64,000 bases of DNA from assembly GCF_004014805.1 (NCBI RefSeq), contig NZ_ATDN01000078.1:120636-184635 (forward strand), read 5' to 3'. The notes under the pieces were generated by a model. It had not been told where the DNA came from. It made no database searches and saw only the letters and a program-made list of their open reading frames with translations. This document shows, piece by piece, positions 7,627 through 16,465 of this stretch. Position 1 is the first letter of the stretch. Each line of letters opens with the position of its first letter. The position numbers were made by a program, and so were the translations under genes. The stretch comes from Mycolicibacterium elephantis DSM 44368 (GTDB lineage Bacteria; Actinomycetota; Actinomycetes; Mycobacteriales; Mycobacteriaceae).

Positions 7627-8783
7627 AGCCCGAGTTCCCTTCCGATCAGCATCAGCTGCACTTCCGTTGTGCCCTCTCCGATTTCGAGGATCTTACTGTC
7701 GCGGTAGTGGCGGGCCACCGGGTACTCGTTCATGAACCCGTAGCCGCCGAAGATCTGGGTGGCGTCGCGCGCGTTGTCCATGGCGGCCTCGCTCGCCACC
7801 ATCTTGGCGACCGCCGCCGCCTTCTTGAACGGCTTGCCCGCCAGCATCATCGCCGCCGCGTCGTAGTAGGCGGTGCGCGCGGTGTGGGCCCTGGCTTCCA
7901 TCCGCGCGATCTTGAACGCGATCGCCTGATTGGCGCCGATCGGGCGGCCGAACGCCTCCCGCTCCTTGGCGTACTTGACGCTCTCGTCCACGCAGCCCTG
8001 CGCGGCGCCGACCGACAGCGCGGCGATCGCGATGCGTCCCTCGTCGAGGATGCGCAGGAAGTTCGCGTAGCCGCGGCCCCGCTCACCGAGCAGGTTCTCC
8101 TCGGGCACCCGCACGTCATCGAAGCTCAACGGGTGGGTGTCGGAGGCGTTCCAGCCAACCTTGTTGTAGGCCGGCTCGGCGGTGAAACCCGGCGTCGGTA
8201 CGGGCACCAGGATCGAGCTGATCTCCTTCTTGCTCGCTCCTCCCCCCGTGACCGCCGTGACCGTCACCAGCTTGGTGATATCGGTGCCGGAGTTCGTGAT
8301 GAACTGCTTGCTGCCGTTGATCACCCAGTGGCCGTCGTCGAGCCGCGCGGTCGTCTTCGTCGCACCGGCGTCGCTGCCGCCGCCGGGTTCGGTCAGGCCG
8401 AACGCGCCCAGCGCCTTGCCGCTGGCCAGCAGCGGAAGCCATTCCTGCTTCTGCTTTTCGTTGCCGAACCGGTAAATGGGCATCGCCCCCAGCGACACAC
8501 CGGCCTCGAGCGTGATGGCCACGCTTTGGTCGACCTTGCCGAGTTCTTCGAGCGCCAGGCACAGCGCGAAATAGTCGCCGCCCATGCCGCCGTACTCCTC
8601 GGGGAACGGCAGCCCGAACAACCCCATATCGGCCATTCCGGCGACGACCTCGTACGGAAAGGAATGCTCCTCATCGTGTTTCGCCGAGACCGGCGCCACC
8701 ACGGACTGCGCGAAGTCGCGCACTGTCTTGGCCAGTTGCTGGTAGTGGTCGGGCAGCGTGCCCGTCGCCAGAAAGTCGGTCAT
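7623..8783 (-). CDS. fadE19: Acyl-CoA dehydrogenase (probable isovaleryl-CoA dehydrogenase)
   Basis: A protein of 386 residues, the full acyl-CoA dehydrogenase length. FAD- and substrate-binding motifs include AFGLTEPGGGSDAGA, ITNSGTD and FGGYGFMNEYPVARHYRD. The C-terminal EIGEGTTEVQ carries a Glu at the position of the catalytic base of medium-chain enzymes. By context (bkd complex, methylcrotonyl-CoA carboxylase) it most likely oxidises isovaleryl-CoA and related branched short-chain acyl-CoAs. It overlaps accA1 by ATGA at the start and the maoC-like gene by TTGA at the end. It corresponds to Rv2500c. Confidence 0.92.
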   Translation of the reverse strand: MTDFLATGTLPDHYQQLAKTVRDFAQSVVAPVSAKHDEEHSFPYEVVAGMADMGLFGLPFPEEYGGMGGDYFALCLALEELGKVDQSVAITLEAGVSLGAMPIYRFGNEKQKQEWLPLLASGKALGAFGLTEPGGGSDAGATKTTARLDDGHWVINGSKQFITNSGTDITKLVTVTAVTGGGASKKEISSILVPVPTPGFTAEPAYNKVGWNASDTHPLSFDDVRVPEENLLGERGRGYANFLRILDEGRIAIAALSVGAAQGCVDESVKYAKEREAFGRPIGANQAIAFKIARMEARAHTARTAYYDAAAMMLAGKPFKKAAAVAKMVASEAAMDNARDATQIFGGYGFMNEYPVARHYRDSKILEIGEGTTEVQLMLIGRELGL

Positions 8784-10855
8784 GCTCGCGGCTCCTCGCT
8801 TGCCGTTATCCGGGCCAGGACCTGGCCCACCTTCACCTGCTCGCCGGCGGCGACGAGCAGTTCCACCACACCGTCCACCGGTGCGGTCAACGCGTGTTCC
8901 ATCTTCATCGCCTCGACGGTGACCACGACCGTGCCCGCGTCGATCCGCTGCCCATCTGATACCCCCACGGCGACAACCGAACCCGGCATGGGGCTGGTCA
9001 GTTCGGCGTCTCCGGACAGCTCGTCGTCGGGGCGCACCGGCGCCTCGCGTACCTCCTCGACCAGCGCGGTGCGCCCGGCCCCGGCCAGCCAGATCTGGCC
9101 GTCGGTGGCGGCGACGAGGTACTCGGCGCGCAGTCCGTCGAGTGTGGCCGTCAGCCGGTCGCCGTCCAGTGACGTTGTCAGCGAATGTGTTTCACCGTGC
9201 TCGACGGCCGCCCTGGCGGACGCGGGGGTGCCGGTGAGGTAGACGTGGTCGGTGCGCTCGCCGGAGCTCAGCCGATAGGTGGTCGGCGCCGGTTCTCCGA
9301 TCCGCCAGCCCGACGGCACCGACCACAGGTCGGTTACGTTGGAGTGTGCGTCCAGATCGCGATTCAGCGCGATTTCGCCGGTTTTGCCGATCTGGTCGCA
9401 CACCCGGCGCGGCCGGGCGCCTTGCGGCCAGCCCCGTACCCACTTGTATGCCGCCGCGGCGATCAACTCCTCGTCGCCGGCCGGCGCGGGTCGGAAGTCC
9501 GGTGCGCGGCGGTCGAGCAACCCGGTGTCGAGCCGGCCGGCGGCGACGTCGGCATCGGCGAGCAGGAACCGGAGGAACTCGATGTTGGTGGTGACCCCGA
9601 GTACCGCGGTGTCGGCCAGCGCCGCGTCGAGCGCCCGAAGCGCGTCGGGCCGGTCGGCGGCGTGCGCGATCACCTTGGACAGCATCGGGTCGTAGTCGCT
9701 GCCGATGACCGATCCGCGGATCAGGCCGGAATCGACCCGGATACCGGGGCCCTGCGGCTCGGCGAGGGCCAGCACGTCACCGCCGGTGGGCAGGAAGCCG
9801 CGGCCCGGGTCCTCCGCGTACACCCGGGCCTCGATCGCGTGGCCGGTGATGGTGACGTCGTCCTGGGCGATCGGCAGCTTCTCGCCCGCCGCGACGCGCA
9901 CCTGCTGTTCGACGAGGTCGACGCCGGTGACCATCTCGGTCACCGGATGCTCGACCTGCAGGCGGGTGTTCATCTCCATGAAGAAGAACTCGTCGGGCCG
10001 GTCGGCCGACACGATGAACTCGACCGTGCCCGCGCCGGTGTAGTCCACGCTGCGCGCGGTGTCGCAGGCCGCGGCGCCGATGCGGGCCCGGGTCGCGTCG
10101 TCGAGCAGCGGGGACGGCGCCTCTTCGATGACCTTCTGGTGCCGACGTTGCAGGCTGCATTCGCGTTCACCGAGGTGTACGACGTTGCCGTAGCCGTCGG
10201 CGAGTACCTGCACCTCGATGTGGCGCGGGTTGAGCACATAGCGTTCGAGAAACAGTGTGTCGTCACCGAACGCGGCGCCGGCCTCGCGCCGTGCGCTGGC
10301 GAGCGCGGCGGGCAGTTCGGACGGCGTCTGCACGACCCGCATGCCTTTGCCCCCGCCGCCGGCCGACGGCTTGACCAGCACCGGATATCCGACCTCGTCG
10401 GCGCCGGCGATCAATTCGGCGTCGGTGAGGCCGGGTCGCGAGATTCCCGGCACGACGGGAACCCCGAAGGCCGAGACGGCCGCCTTGGCCGCGATCTTGT
10501 CGCCCATGGTCTGGATCGCGCCGACCGGCGGCCCGATGAACACGATTCCCGCGTCCTGCAGCGCGGCCGCGAATTGGGCGTTCTCCGAGAGGAATCCGTA
10601 ACCGGGATGGATCGCCTGGGCACCGGTGCGCACAGCGGCAGCGACGACGGCGTCGATGTTGAGGTAGCTGTCGCGCGCGGCCGCGGGGCCGATGTGCACG
10701 GCGGTGTCGGCCTCGGCGACGTGGCGCGCACCCGCGTCGGCGTCGCTGAAGACCGCGACCGACCGGATCCCCATCGCGCGCAGCGTGCGGATGACCCGCA
10801 CGGCGATCTCACCCCGATTGGCGACCAGCACTGTGGAGAAAGCAGACATGACCAT
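8780..10855 (-). CDS. accA1: Biotin carboxylase/biotin carrier subunit of 3-methylcrotonyl-CoA carboxylase
   Basis: A protein of 691 residues. It has an N-terminal biotin carboxylase with LVANRGEIAVRVIRTLR, HPGYGFLSEN, the ATP-grasp glycine loop KPSAGGGGKGM, HIEVQVLAD and EMNTRLQVEHPVTE. A middle region of about 150 residues follows, then a C-terminal biotinyl domain with the biotin Lys in EAMKMEH. The ATG at 10855 is chosen because it shares its A with the accD1 TGA (TGATG); an ATG two codons later at 10849 is the alternative. It forms the methylcrotonyl-CoA carboxylase with AccD1 and corresponds to Rv2501c. The open frame upstream of 10855 lies inside accD1 and is not coding. Confidence 0.95.
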   Translation of the reverse strand: MVMSAFSTVLVANRGEIAVRVIRTLRAMGIRSVAVFSDADAGARHVAEADTAVHIGPAAARDSYLNIDAVVAAAVRTGAQAIHPGYGFLSENAQFAAALQDAGIVFIGPPVGAIQTMGDKIAAKAAVSAFGVPVVPGISRPGLTDAELIAGADEVGYPVLVKPSAGGGGKGMRVVQTPSELPAALASARREAGAAFGDDTLFLERYVLNPRHIEVQVLADGYGNVVHLGERECSLQRRHQKVIEEAPSPLLDDATRARIGAAACDTARSVDYTGAGTVEFIVSADRPDEFFFMEMNTRLQVEHPVTEMVTGVDLVEQQVRVAAGEKLPIAQDDVTITGHAIEARVYAEDPGRGFLPTGGDVLALAEPQGPGIRVDSGLIRGSVIGSDYDPMLSKVIAHAADRPDALRALDAALADTAVLGVTTNIEFLRFLLADADVAAGRLDTGLLDRRAPDFRPAPAGDEELIAAAAYKWVRGWPQGARPRRVCDQIGKTGEIALNRDLDAHSNVTDLWSVPSGWRIGEPAPTTYRLSSGERTDHVYLTGTPASARAAVEHGETHSLTTSLDGDRLTATLDGLRAEYLVAATDGQIWLAGAGRTALVEEVREAPVRPDDELSGDAELTSPMPGSVVAVGVSDGQRIDAGTVVVTVEAMKMEHALTAPVDGVVELLVAAGEQVKVGQVLARITASEEPRA

Positions 10856-12405
10856 CACATCCGGAAGACGCCGTAGGAAACCGGCTCGAGCGGCGCCTGC
10901 CCGGCGATTGAAAGCGCCAGGCCCAGCACCGTTCTGGTGTCGGCGGGATCGATGACCCCATCGTCCCACAGCCGCGCCGTGGAATAGTAGGGGTTGCCCT
11001 GGTCCTCGTACTGCCGGCGGATCGGGGCCTTGAAGTCCTCCTCCTCTTCGGGGGTCATCTCCCCGCGCACCGTCGCCAGCACCGAGGCGGCCTGCTCGCC
11101 GCCCATCACCGAGATCCTGGCGTTTGGCCACATCCACAGGAACCTCGGCGAGTAGGCGCGACCGCACATCGAGTAGTTGCCCGCCCCGTATGAGCCGCCG
11201 ATGACCACGGTCAGCTTGGGCACCCGGGCGCAGGCGACCGCGGTGACCATCTTCGCGCCGTGCTTGGCGATTCCGCCTGCCTCGTAGTCACGGCCGACCA
11301 TAAAACCGGAGATGTTCTGCAGGAACAGCAGCGGGATGATGCGCTTGTCGCACAGCTCGATGAAATGCGCACCCTTCAAGGCGGATTCGCTGAACAGCAC
11401 GCCGTTGTTGGCGACGATGCCGACGGGATGGCCGTGGATGCGGGCGAATCCGGTGACCAACGTGCTGCCGTACTCGGCCTTGAACTCGGAGAACTCGCCG
11501 CCGTCGACGATTCGGGTGATCACCTCGTGCACGTCATAGGGAACGCGTGGGTCGACCGGAACGACATCGTAGAGCTCGGTCTGGTCCGCCACGGGCTCGA
11601 CCGTCGGCGTCACCTGCCACGGCGGTTCGGCCCGGGGCCCCAACGTCGCCACGATGCGCCGAACGATGCGCAGCGCGTCGCGGTCGTCATGCGCCAGATG
11701 ATCTGTCACACCGGATGTTTTGGAGTGCAGCTCGCCGCCGCCGAGTTCCTCCGCGGTCACCACCTCACCGGTCGCGGCCTTCACCAGCGGGGGTCCGCCC
11801 AGAAAGATGGTGCCCTGGTTGCGCACGATGACGGCCTCGTCGCTCATCGCCGGCACGTACGCGCCGCCCGCCGTGCAGGATCCGAGCACCGCGGCGATCT
11901 GCGCGATGCCCTGTGCGCTGAGGTTGGCCTGGTTGTAGAAGATCCGGCCGAAGTGTTCGCGGTCGGGGAACACCTCGTCCTGACGCGGCAGGAACGCACC
12001 GCCGGAGTCCACCAGATAGATGCAGGGCAGCCGGTTCTGTCCGGCGATCTCCTGGCCGCGTAGGTGCTTCTTGACCGTGATCGGGTAATACGTGCCGCCC
12101 TTCACGGTGGCATCGTTGGCCACGATCATGCATTCGCGCCCGGACACCCGGCCGATCCCGGTGATCATGCCCGCGCCCGGGCACTCGTCGTCGTACATGC
12201 CGTCGGCGGCCAGCGCGGCCACCTCGAGGAATGGGCTGCCCGGATCGAGCAGGCCGTCGACCCGGTCGCGCGGCAGCAGCTTACCGCGGCCGACATGTCG
12301 TTCACGGGCACGTTCGGGACCGCCGAGCGCAGCGGTGGCCAACTTGGTCCGCAGCTGCTCGACGAGTGCGACGTGCTCCTCACGATGTGAAACCCGCGTT
12401 GCCAT
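10855..12405 (-). CDS. accD1: Carboxyltransferase subunit of 3-methylcrotonyl-CoA carboxylase
   Basis: A protein of 516 residues with the two crotonase-fold halves of an acyl-CoA carboxyltransferase. Marks include GRGKLLPRDRVD, the oxyanion segments GSCTAGGAYVPAMSDE in the N-terminal half and GGSYGAGNYSMCGRAYSPRFLW in the C-terminal half, and FLQNISGFMVG. It is the first gene of the operon, transcribed from the 67-bp region that also drives bkaR. In M. tuberculosis scoB, scoA and fadD35 lie between accD1 and the regulator; none is present here. Confidence 0.95.
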   Translation of the reverse strand: MATRVSHREEHVALVEQLRTKLATAALGGPERARERHVGRGKLLPRDRVDGLLDPGSPFLEVAALAADGMYDDECPGAGMITGIGRVSGRECMIVANDATVKGGTYYPITVKKHLRGQEIAGQNRLPCIYLVDSGGAFLPRQDEVFPDREHFGRIFYNQANLSAQGIAQIAAVLGSCTAGGAYVPAMSDEAVIVRNQGTIFLGGPPLVKAATGEVVTAEELGGGELHSKTSGVTDHLAHDDRDALRIVRRIVATLGPRAEPPWQVTPTVEPVADQTELYDVVPVDPRVPYDVHEVITRIVDGGEFSEFKAEYGSTLVTGFARIHGHPVGIVANNGVLFSESALKGAHFIELCDKRIIPLLFLQNISGFMVGRDYEAGGIAKHGAKMVTAVACARVPKLTVVIGGSYGAGNYSMCGRAYSPRFLWMWPNARISVMGGEQAASVLATVRGEMTPEEEEDFKAPIRRQYEDQGNPYYSTARLWDDGVIDPADTRTVLGLALSIAGQAPLEPVSYGVFRM

Positions 12406-12427
12406 CGAGGAAGACCCGTCCAGTTGA

Positions 12428-12468
12428 GTTAATGGCGACTAACCGAGGTTATGTTAGTTATCATTAAC
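12428..12468. promoter_or_regulatory. Double palindromic operator between accD1 and bkaR
   Basis: Two 16-base arms, GTTAATGGCGACTAAC at 12428-12443 and GTTAGTTATCATTAAC at 12453-12468, form an inverted repeat with 3 mismatches around a 9-nt centre. The centre gives a further small palindrome, AACCGAGGTT at 12441-12450. A -10-like TATCAT at 12459-12464 lies inside the right arm, 8 nt from the bkaR start, so binding there should block bkaR itself as well as the operon. This fits the known negative control of the operon by BkaR. Confidence 0.85.
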
Positions 12469-12472
12469 CGAA

Positions 12473-13072
12473 ATGTCCACCGTCGCCCGCGTCGAAACCC
12501 CCCGCAGTCGACGCAAGTCTGACCGCCGAACGAAGCTGCTCGCGGCCGCGGAGCGGCTGATCGCCGACCGGGGATATCTCGCGGTGCGCCTCGAGGACAT
12601 CGGGGCGGCAGCAGGGGTCAGCGGACCGGCGATCTACCGGCACTTCCCGAACAAAGAGGCATTGCTGGTGGAGTTACTGGTGGGTATCAGCACGCGCCTG
12701 CTGGCCGGGGCCAGGGCGGTGGTCGCACAGGCCGACGATCCCGACGATGCGTTGAACGGGCTTGTCGACTTTCATCTCGACTTCGCGCTCGGTGAACCGG
12801 ACTTGATCCGGATCCAGGACCGCGATCTGGCGCATCTGCCCGATCCCGCCAAGCGGCAGGTGCGAAAGGCGCAGCGACAATACGTGGAGATCTGGGTGGA
12901 TCAGCTTTCGCGCCGTGGCGTCATGGAGAAGGAGGCCCGCCTGATGGCGCATGCGGCGTTCGGATTGATGAACTCCACCCCTCATGCCGTCACGGCGCAC
13001 GGCGCCAACGGGATTGAACCGGCACGATCACGCGCGGTGTTGCGAGCGATGACGCTTGCGGCGTTGACGTAA
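12473..13072 (+). CDS. bkaR: TetR-family repressor of the branched-chain oxoacid operon
   Basis: A protein of 199 residues. The N-terminal helix-turn-helix (about 20-65: RRTKLLAAAERLIADRGYL, VSGPAIYRHFPNKEALL) is typical of TetR proteins, followed by an all-helical ligand domain. It is divergent from accD1, and the shared 67-bp region holds the double palindrome. The M. smegmatis and M. tuberculosis (Rv2506) counterparts repress this operon; a short branched acyl-CoA or oxoacid is the natural guess for the inducer. The ATG at 12473 is used; a probable -10 lies 8 nt upstream, so the message is likely leaderless. Confidence 0.9.
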   Translation: MSTVARVETPRSRRKSDRRTKLLAAAERLIADRGYLAVRLEDIGAAAGVSGPAIYRHFPNKEALLVELLVGISTRLLAGARAVVAQADDPDDALNGLVDFHLDFALGEPDLIRIQDRDLAHLPDPAKRQVRKAQRQYVEIWVDQLSRRGVMEKEARLMAHAAFGLMNSTPHAVTAHGANGIEPARSRAVLRAMTLAALT

Positions 13073-13094
13073 CCGACTGCGGCGCAAACGACAA

Positions 13095-13121
13095 CGGCGG
13101 CCACCCTGATCGGGTGACCGC
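13095..13121. terminator. Bidirectional hairpin terminator
   Basis: GGCGGCCACCC (13095-13105) pairs with GGGTGACCGCC (13111-13121) around the 5-nt loop TGATC, with one mismatch. It lies between the convergent ends of bkaR and the DUF6131 gene. There is no long U tract, as is common for mycobacterial terminators. Confidence 0.65.
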
Positions 13122-13138
13122 CGCGCGCAGCGCTGGAA

Positions 13139-13291
13139 TTAATACCAGGCTCGTCGGCCGGCGACCGGACGGCCGACACTGCCGAGCAACCAGAACACCG
13201 CACCGATGACTATCAACGCGATACCGATGTACATCAACGGTGTCCACACGAAGTATCCCAGCACCGCCAGAATGATTCCGAGAATGATCAT
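13139..13291 (-). CDS. DUF6131-like small membrane protein
   Basis: A protein of 50 residues that is almost entirely two membrane segments: MIILGIILAVLGYFV, then PLMYIGIALIVIGAVFWLLGSVG, and a basic C-terminus (GRRAWY). This pattern matches the small DUF6131 family of actinobacteria, whose function is unknown. The start at 13291 is fixed by AAAGGAG upstream on the minus strand and by the family pattern; a longer frame upstream is not needed. Confidence 0.75.
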   Translation of the reverse strand: MIILGIILAVLGYFVWTPLMYIGIALIVIGAVFWLLGSVGRPVAGRRAWY

Positions 13292-13323
13292 CACGCCACT
13301 CCTTTTGTCAGTAGCTGCCGCTG

Positions 13324-13551
13324 TCAGGCAACAGCTTTCGGATAAAGCCCGGAAGCGCTGGGCTCCGGGATGTTGCAATCAACTTTGGGATTCACACCCG
13401 CGTAGTTGAGCGGCCCGACGATGACCGTCAAAGCCACTCGCGCCGCCGTGGCGCAGTTCGCGTCGCCGGTCTGGAAATAGCCGCGTTGGTACGCGGCCAA
13501 TACCCCGATCAGCAACCAAATGAGTACGACGACACCGATAACTCCTCGCAT
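13324..13551 (-). CDS. Small membrane-anchored hypothetical protein
   Basis: A protein of 75 residues. One N-terminal membrane helix (GVIGVVVLIWLLIGVLAAY) is followed by about 50 residues with two Cys (CATAAR, DCNIPE) that could form a disulfide outside the membrane. The upstream ACGGAGG is a fair ribosome site. It lies 32 bp upstream of the DUF6131-like gene on the same strand, so the two may be co-transcribed. The family is not recognised. Confidence 0.65.
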   Translation of the reverse strand: MRGVIGVVVLIWLLIGVLAAYQRGYFQTGDANCATAARVALTVIVGPLNYAGVNPKVDCNIPEPSASGLYPKAVA

Positions 13552-13645
13552 GCTGCGCCTCCGTCCGTGTGGGCACCGCCATTGACGTAGCGGCGAATTA
13601 CCCTCGCGACAGTTGCGGTAAACCTTCGGGGCGCACCAACCCCGA

Positions 13646-15523
13646 TCAAAGTTGTGCGGCGGGCGAAAACGCTGCCAGGAGCCACTCGCTCATCGCCTTG
13701 AGAAGCACGGCGCGGTTCTCGCGCCGGTCGATCTCGTGTCCGTCGTCGTCGAAAACCAGGTATTCCACGGTGCGGCCGAGCGCTCGCAACGCGTCGTACA
13801 TTTGCTGAGATTCGGTGGGCGGCACGTTCGTGTCGTTCGCGCCGTGCACGAGCAGCAACGGGGCCACCAAGTCCTGCACCCGTTGCAACGGTGAGAGTTC
13901 TGCCAACAGGTCCTGGTCGCTGACGGGGTGGCCGTACTTGGGATATGCCGCCGCGGCGATCCACGGTTCGGTGGTGTGATACCAGGTGTTCAGGTCGCTC
14001 ATCCCGCAGATGCTGATGCCCGCCGCAAACAGGTCCGGGTGAAAGGTGAGCGCGGCCTGGGTGAGATAGCCACCGTAGGACCATCCGCAGCACGCGATGC
14101 GGTCGGCGGGGGCGTGGCCGTTCTCGACGAGGAAGTTCACCGCGTCGGCGACGTCATCGATCGCGGCGAACCTGCCCTCTCTGTCGTCGGCGTGCATGAA
14201 ACTGCGCCCTAACCCGCCGGATCCGCGCACGTTCGGCAGGAACACGGTGATCCCCGCCTCCAGCAACGCCGGAAAGAACTCGTTGTATCCGGGCCGGCCC
14301 TGACCTTCCGGCCCGCCGTGCAGGAAGAGCATCGCTCCGATCGGGTCCACTCCGTCGGGCGGCCGGAACAACCATCCGCTGAACTCCAGGCCGTCGCGGG
14401 CGGTGATGGTCTCCAACGTCGGGTCGGTGCTGACCGGCCCGAGGCTGGGTTCGCGGTCGACGAGTTCCCACTCCCCCGTCCGCGGGTCGACCAGTTCGAC
14501 GGTCGGCGGGCTCGACGGCCCCTCGACCGTCATCGCCAACATCGACCCACCCGCGCTGATGCTCAGCTCACTGGCGACCATGCCGGGCAACGGAATCGGC
14601 TCGTGCAGCGTGTAGTCGGTCAGATCGAGGATCTGTAATTCGCTGGCGCCGTGAATATTCCACAGCATGGCCACCGTCGAGAGATCGTCGCTGACGGTGA
14701 ACTCGTCGAGTTCGTGGTCGGGACGCTCGGCAACCACGTGATAGGCGACCCCGTCGGCCGTGACGGTCACCTCGAGCAGTCGCGCGTATTCGGCGCCGTT
14801 CTCGCTGCGGACGAGGGCGCGCACATACCCCTCGGTGCTGTCCTCGTCGAAGCTCGTCGCGGGTTGGTACCTCTCGGTGAGTTCGCCTTCAAGGCCCGCA
14901 CGCAGCCGTCGAGGCAGGTGGTCGTCGAGGATGATCCCGGTGTCGGTGGTCGAGCCGGGATCGTATGGCAGCAGCACGGTCTCGATGCCGGCACGCAGCA
15001 TGATGAGGTCCCGGTAGCCGCGCGGGCCGACACGCACCAGCGCCACCCCGGACCAGGCGTCGACCAGTCGCCCGCTCGAGCGGCGGTCCAGCACGGTCAT
15101 CTCGCCGGTGGCGGGGTCGATCAGACACGACGTGCCCACGCCGTCTTCGCCGGTGAGGATCGCGGCCACCTGGGTGCCGTCCCAGTTGATCAACTCCGCG
15201 GTGCCCTCTTGGACGCCTTTGGGCCACGAGTCGATGCGTCGCGCGTCGCGGTCGTCGGGATCAGTTGTCACGACCCAGATCTGGCTGCGGGTACTGCCGT
15301 CCGGGGCGACCTCACACGCCAACCAATGGCCGTCGGCGGAGTGCATGACCCGAAGTACCGGCCCTTCGACGGGCAGTTCGACGTCACGCGAGGAGGACGC
15401 GCGCCAGCCGCGCAGGAAGCGCTGCACCGCGCGGGGGAAGCCGCCGTCGTCGACAAGGTGCGCGAACGCGGTCGCGTCCGGCGACATCGACGCCCCGTAG
15501 ACCCGACGTACCTGTTGCCCCAC
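13646..15523 (-). CDS. S9 prolyl oligopeptidase-family serine peptidase
   Basis: A protein of about 625 residues with an N-terminal beta-propeller (many SPD/DGT-like blades, for example SMSPDATAFAHLV and MHSADGHWLACEV) and a C-terminal alpha/beta hydrolase. The triad is visible: Ser in CCGWSYGGYLTQAA, Asp in VHGANDTNVPP and His in DDDGHEIDRREN. No signal peptide is seen, so it is probably cytosolic and cleaves short peptides or acyl-peptides. The start is uncertain: GTG at 15523 keeps the first propeller strand (GQQVRRVYGASMSPD), while ATG at 15487 is the next choice. It is divergent from the MmpS-like gene. Confidence 0.85.
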   Translation of the reverse strand: MGQQVRRVYGASMSPDATAFAHLVDDGGFPRAVQRFLRGWRASSSRDVELPVEGPVLRVMHSADGHWLACEVAPDGSTRSQIWVVTTDPDDRDARRIDSWPKGVQEGTAELINWDGTQVAAILTGEDGVGTSCLIDPATGEMTVLDRRSSGRLVDAWSGVALVRVGPRGYRDLIMLRAGIETVLLPYDPGSTTDTGIILDDHLPRRLRAGLEGELTERYQPATSFDEDSTEGYVRALVRSENGAEYARLLEVTVTADGVAYHVVAERPDHELDEFTVSDDLSTVAMLWNIHGASELQILDLTDYTLHEPIPLPGMVASELSISAGGSMLAMTVEGPSSPPTVELVDPRTGEWELVDREPSLGPVSTDPTLETITARDGLEFSGWLFRPPDGVDPIGAMLFLHGGPEGQGRPGYNEFFPALLEAGITVFLPNVRGSGGLGRSFMHADDREGRFAAIDDVADAVNFLVENGHAPADRIACCGWSYGGYLTQAALTFHPDLFAAGISICGMSDLNTWYHTTEPWIAAAAYPKYGHPVSDQDLLAELSPLQRVQDLVAPLLLVHGANDTNVPPTESQQMYDALRALGRTVEYLVFDDDGHEIDRRENRAVLLKAMSEWLLAAFSPAAQL

Positions 15524-15676
15524 CCCTCGTATTGTCCACGGGCAGGGTCCGACGGCGACCCGCCGCAGGGAAGTGCCAGGTCGCAGCCGCGCCCAGGGTG
15601 GGGGCCGGGGGGTTTGTGCGTCGCGACGACGGGGTTTGAGCGGCTGCCCAGGTACCCTCGCAGCCATGAGGTGGGC

Positions 15677-16465
15677 ATGACCGATTCACCGCACCGCGGG
15701 GGCGAGGAGCAGGCGGGCTGGCGTGACGGTTCTGTACCGTCCCAGCCGCCGAGCGCCGGCTACCCGGGATATTCCGATCCGGCGTACGCGAGCCAGACCG
15801 GGTACGGACCCAGCTATCAGACGCCCGCGCCGACCCAGCAGCTGCCGTCGTACCCGCCCTACGGCTACGACCCGTATGCGACCGGCCAATACGGTCAGCA
15901 GTATCCACCCGGCCAGTCGCCCCAAGAGCCGCCCCAGGAGGAGCCCCAGGCGCCGCGGTGGTTGTGGGTGTTGGCCGGCGTCGCGGTGGTCACCGTCGTC
16001 GGTCTGGTCGTCGCCCTGGTCATCGTCAACGTGAACAAATCCCGGCAGGAAACCGTGGTGGCCCCGCCCTCGATGCAGGAGCCCAGGTTCACCACCCCGA
16101 CGCCGACGACGTCGCCCCGGCCCACCATCCCGGTGGTCCCGGCGCCGACGGTGCCGCGCACGCCGCCGACCACCACCGTTCCCAGCCCCAGCCCGGGGGT
16201 GGCGGAGACAGTGGTCTACAACGTCACCGGGACCGGCCGCGCGATCAACATCACCTATGTCGATTCCGGCGGGCTGTTGCAGACCGAGTTCAATGTGCTG
16301 CTGCCGTGGAGCAAGCAAGTCGAATTGTCCGAGCCCGCAGAGGGTTCCGCGAGTATCAGCATCATCAACGTCGGCCGCGAGGTGTCCTGCTCGATCACCG
16401 TCAACGGTGTGATGGTGCAGCAGCGCACCGGCGCCGGGCTGACCATCTGCACCGCGCTCGGCTAA
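15677..16465 (+). CDS. Pro-rich membrane protein with MmpS-like C-terminal domain
   Basis: A protein of 262 residues. A cytosolic, Pro/Gln/Tyr-rich low-complexity region (about 1-90, with repeated YGYDPY, YGQQYPPGQ) is followed by one membrane helix (about 95-118, WLWVLAGVAVVTVVGLVVALVI), a Pro/Thr linker, and a C-terminal domain (about 175-262) with the MmpS-like pattern VVYNVTGTGRAINITYVDS and LPWSKQVEL. It matches the position and type of Rv2507. The start ATG 15677 follows a GAGGTGGG stretch. The 3' end overlaps the convergent MFS gene by 4 bp. The function is unknown; an envelope role is inferred. Confidence 0.8.
   Translation: MTDSPHRGGEEQAGWRDGSVPSQPPSAGYPGYSDPAYASQTGYGPSYQTPAPTQQLPSYPPYGYDPYATGQYGQQYPPGQSPQEPPQEEPQAPRWLWVLAGVAVVTVVGLVVALVIVNVNKSRQETVVAPPSMQEPRFTTPTPTTSPRPTIPVVPAPTVPRTPPTTTVPSPSPGVAETVVYNVTGTGRAINITYVDSGGLLQTEFNVLLPWSKQVELSEPAEGSASISIINVGREVSCSITVNGVMVQQRTGAGLTICTALG

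Noticed and set aside
13379..13582. Overlapping minus-strand frame of 67 codons beside the small membrane protein at 13324
   Set aside because: Arg-rich, without a membrane helix; the overlapping frame with a clear helix is the better gene.
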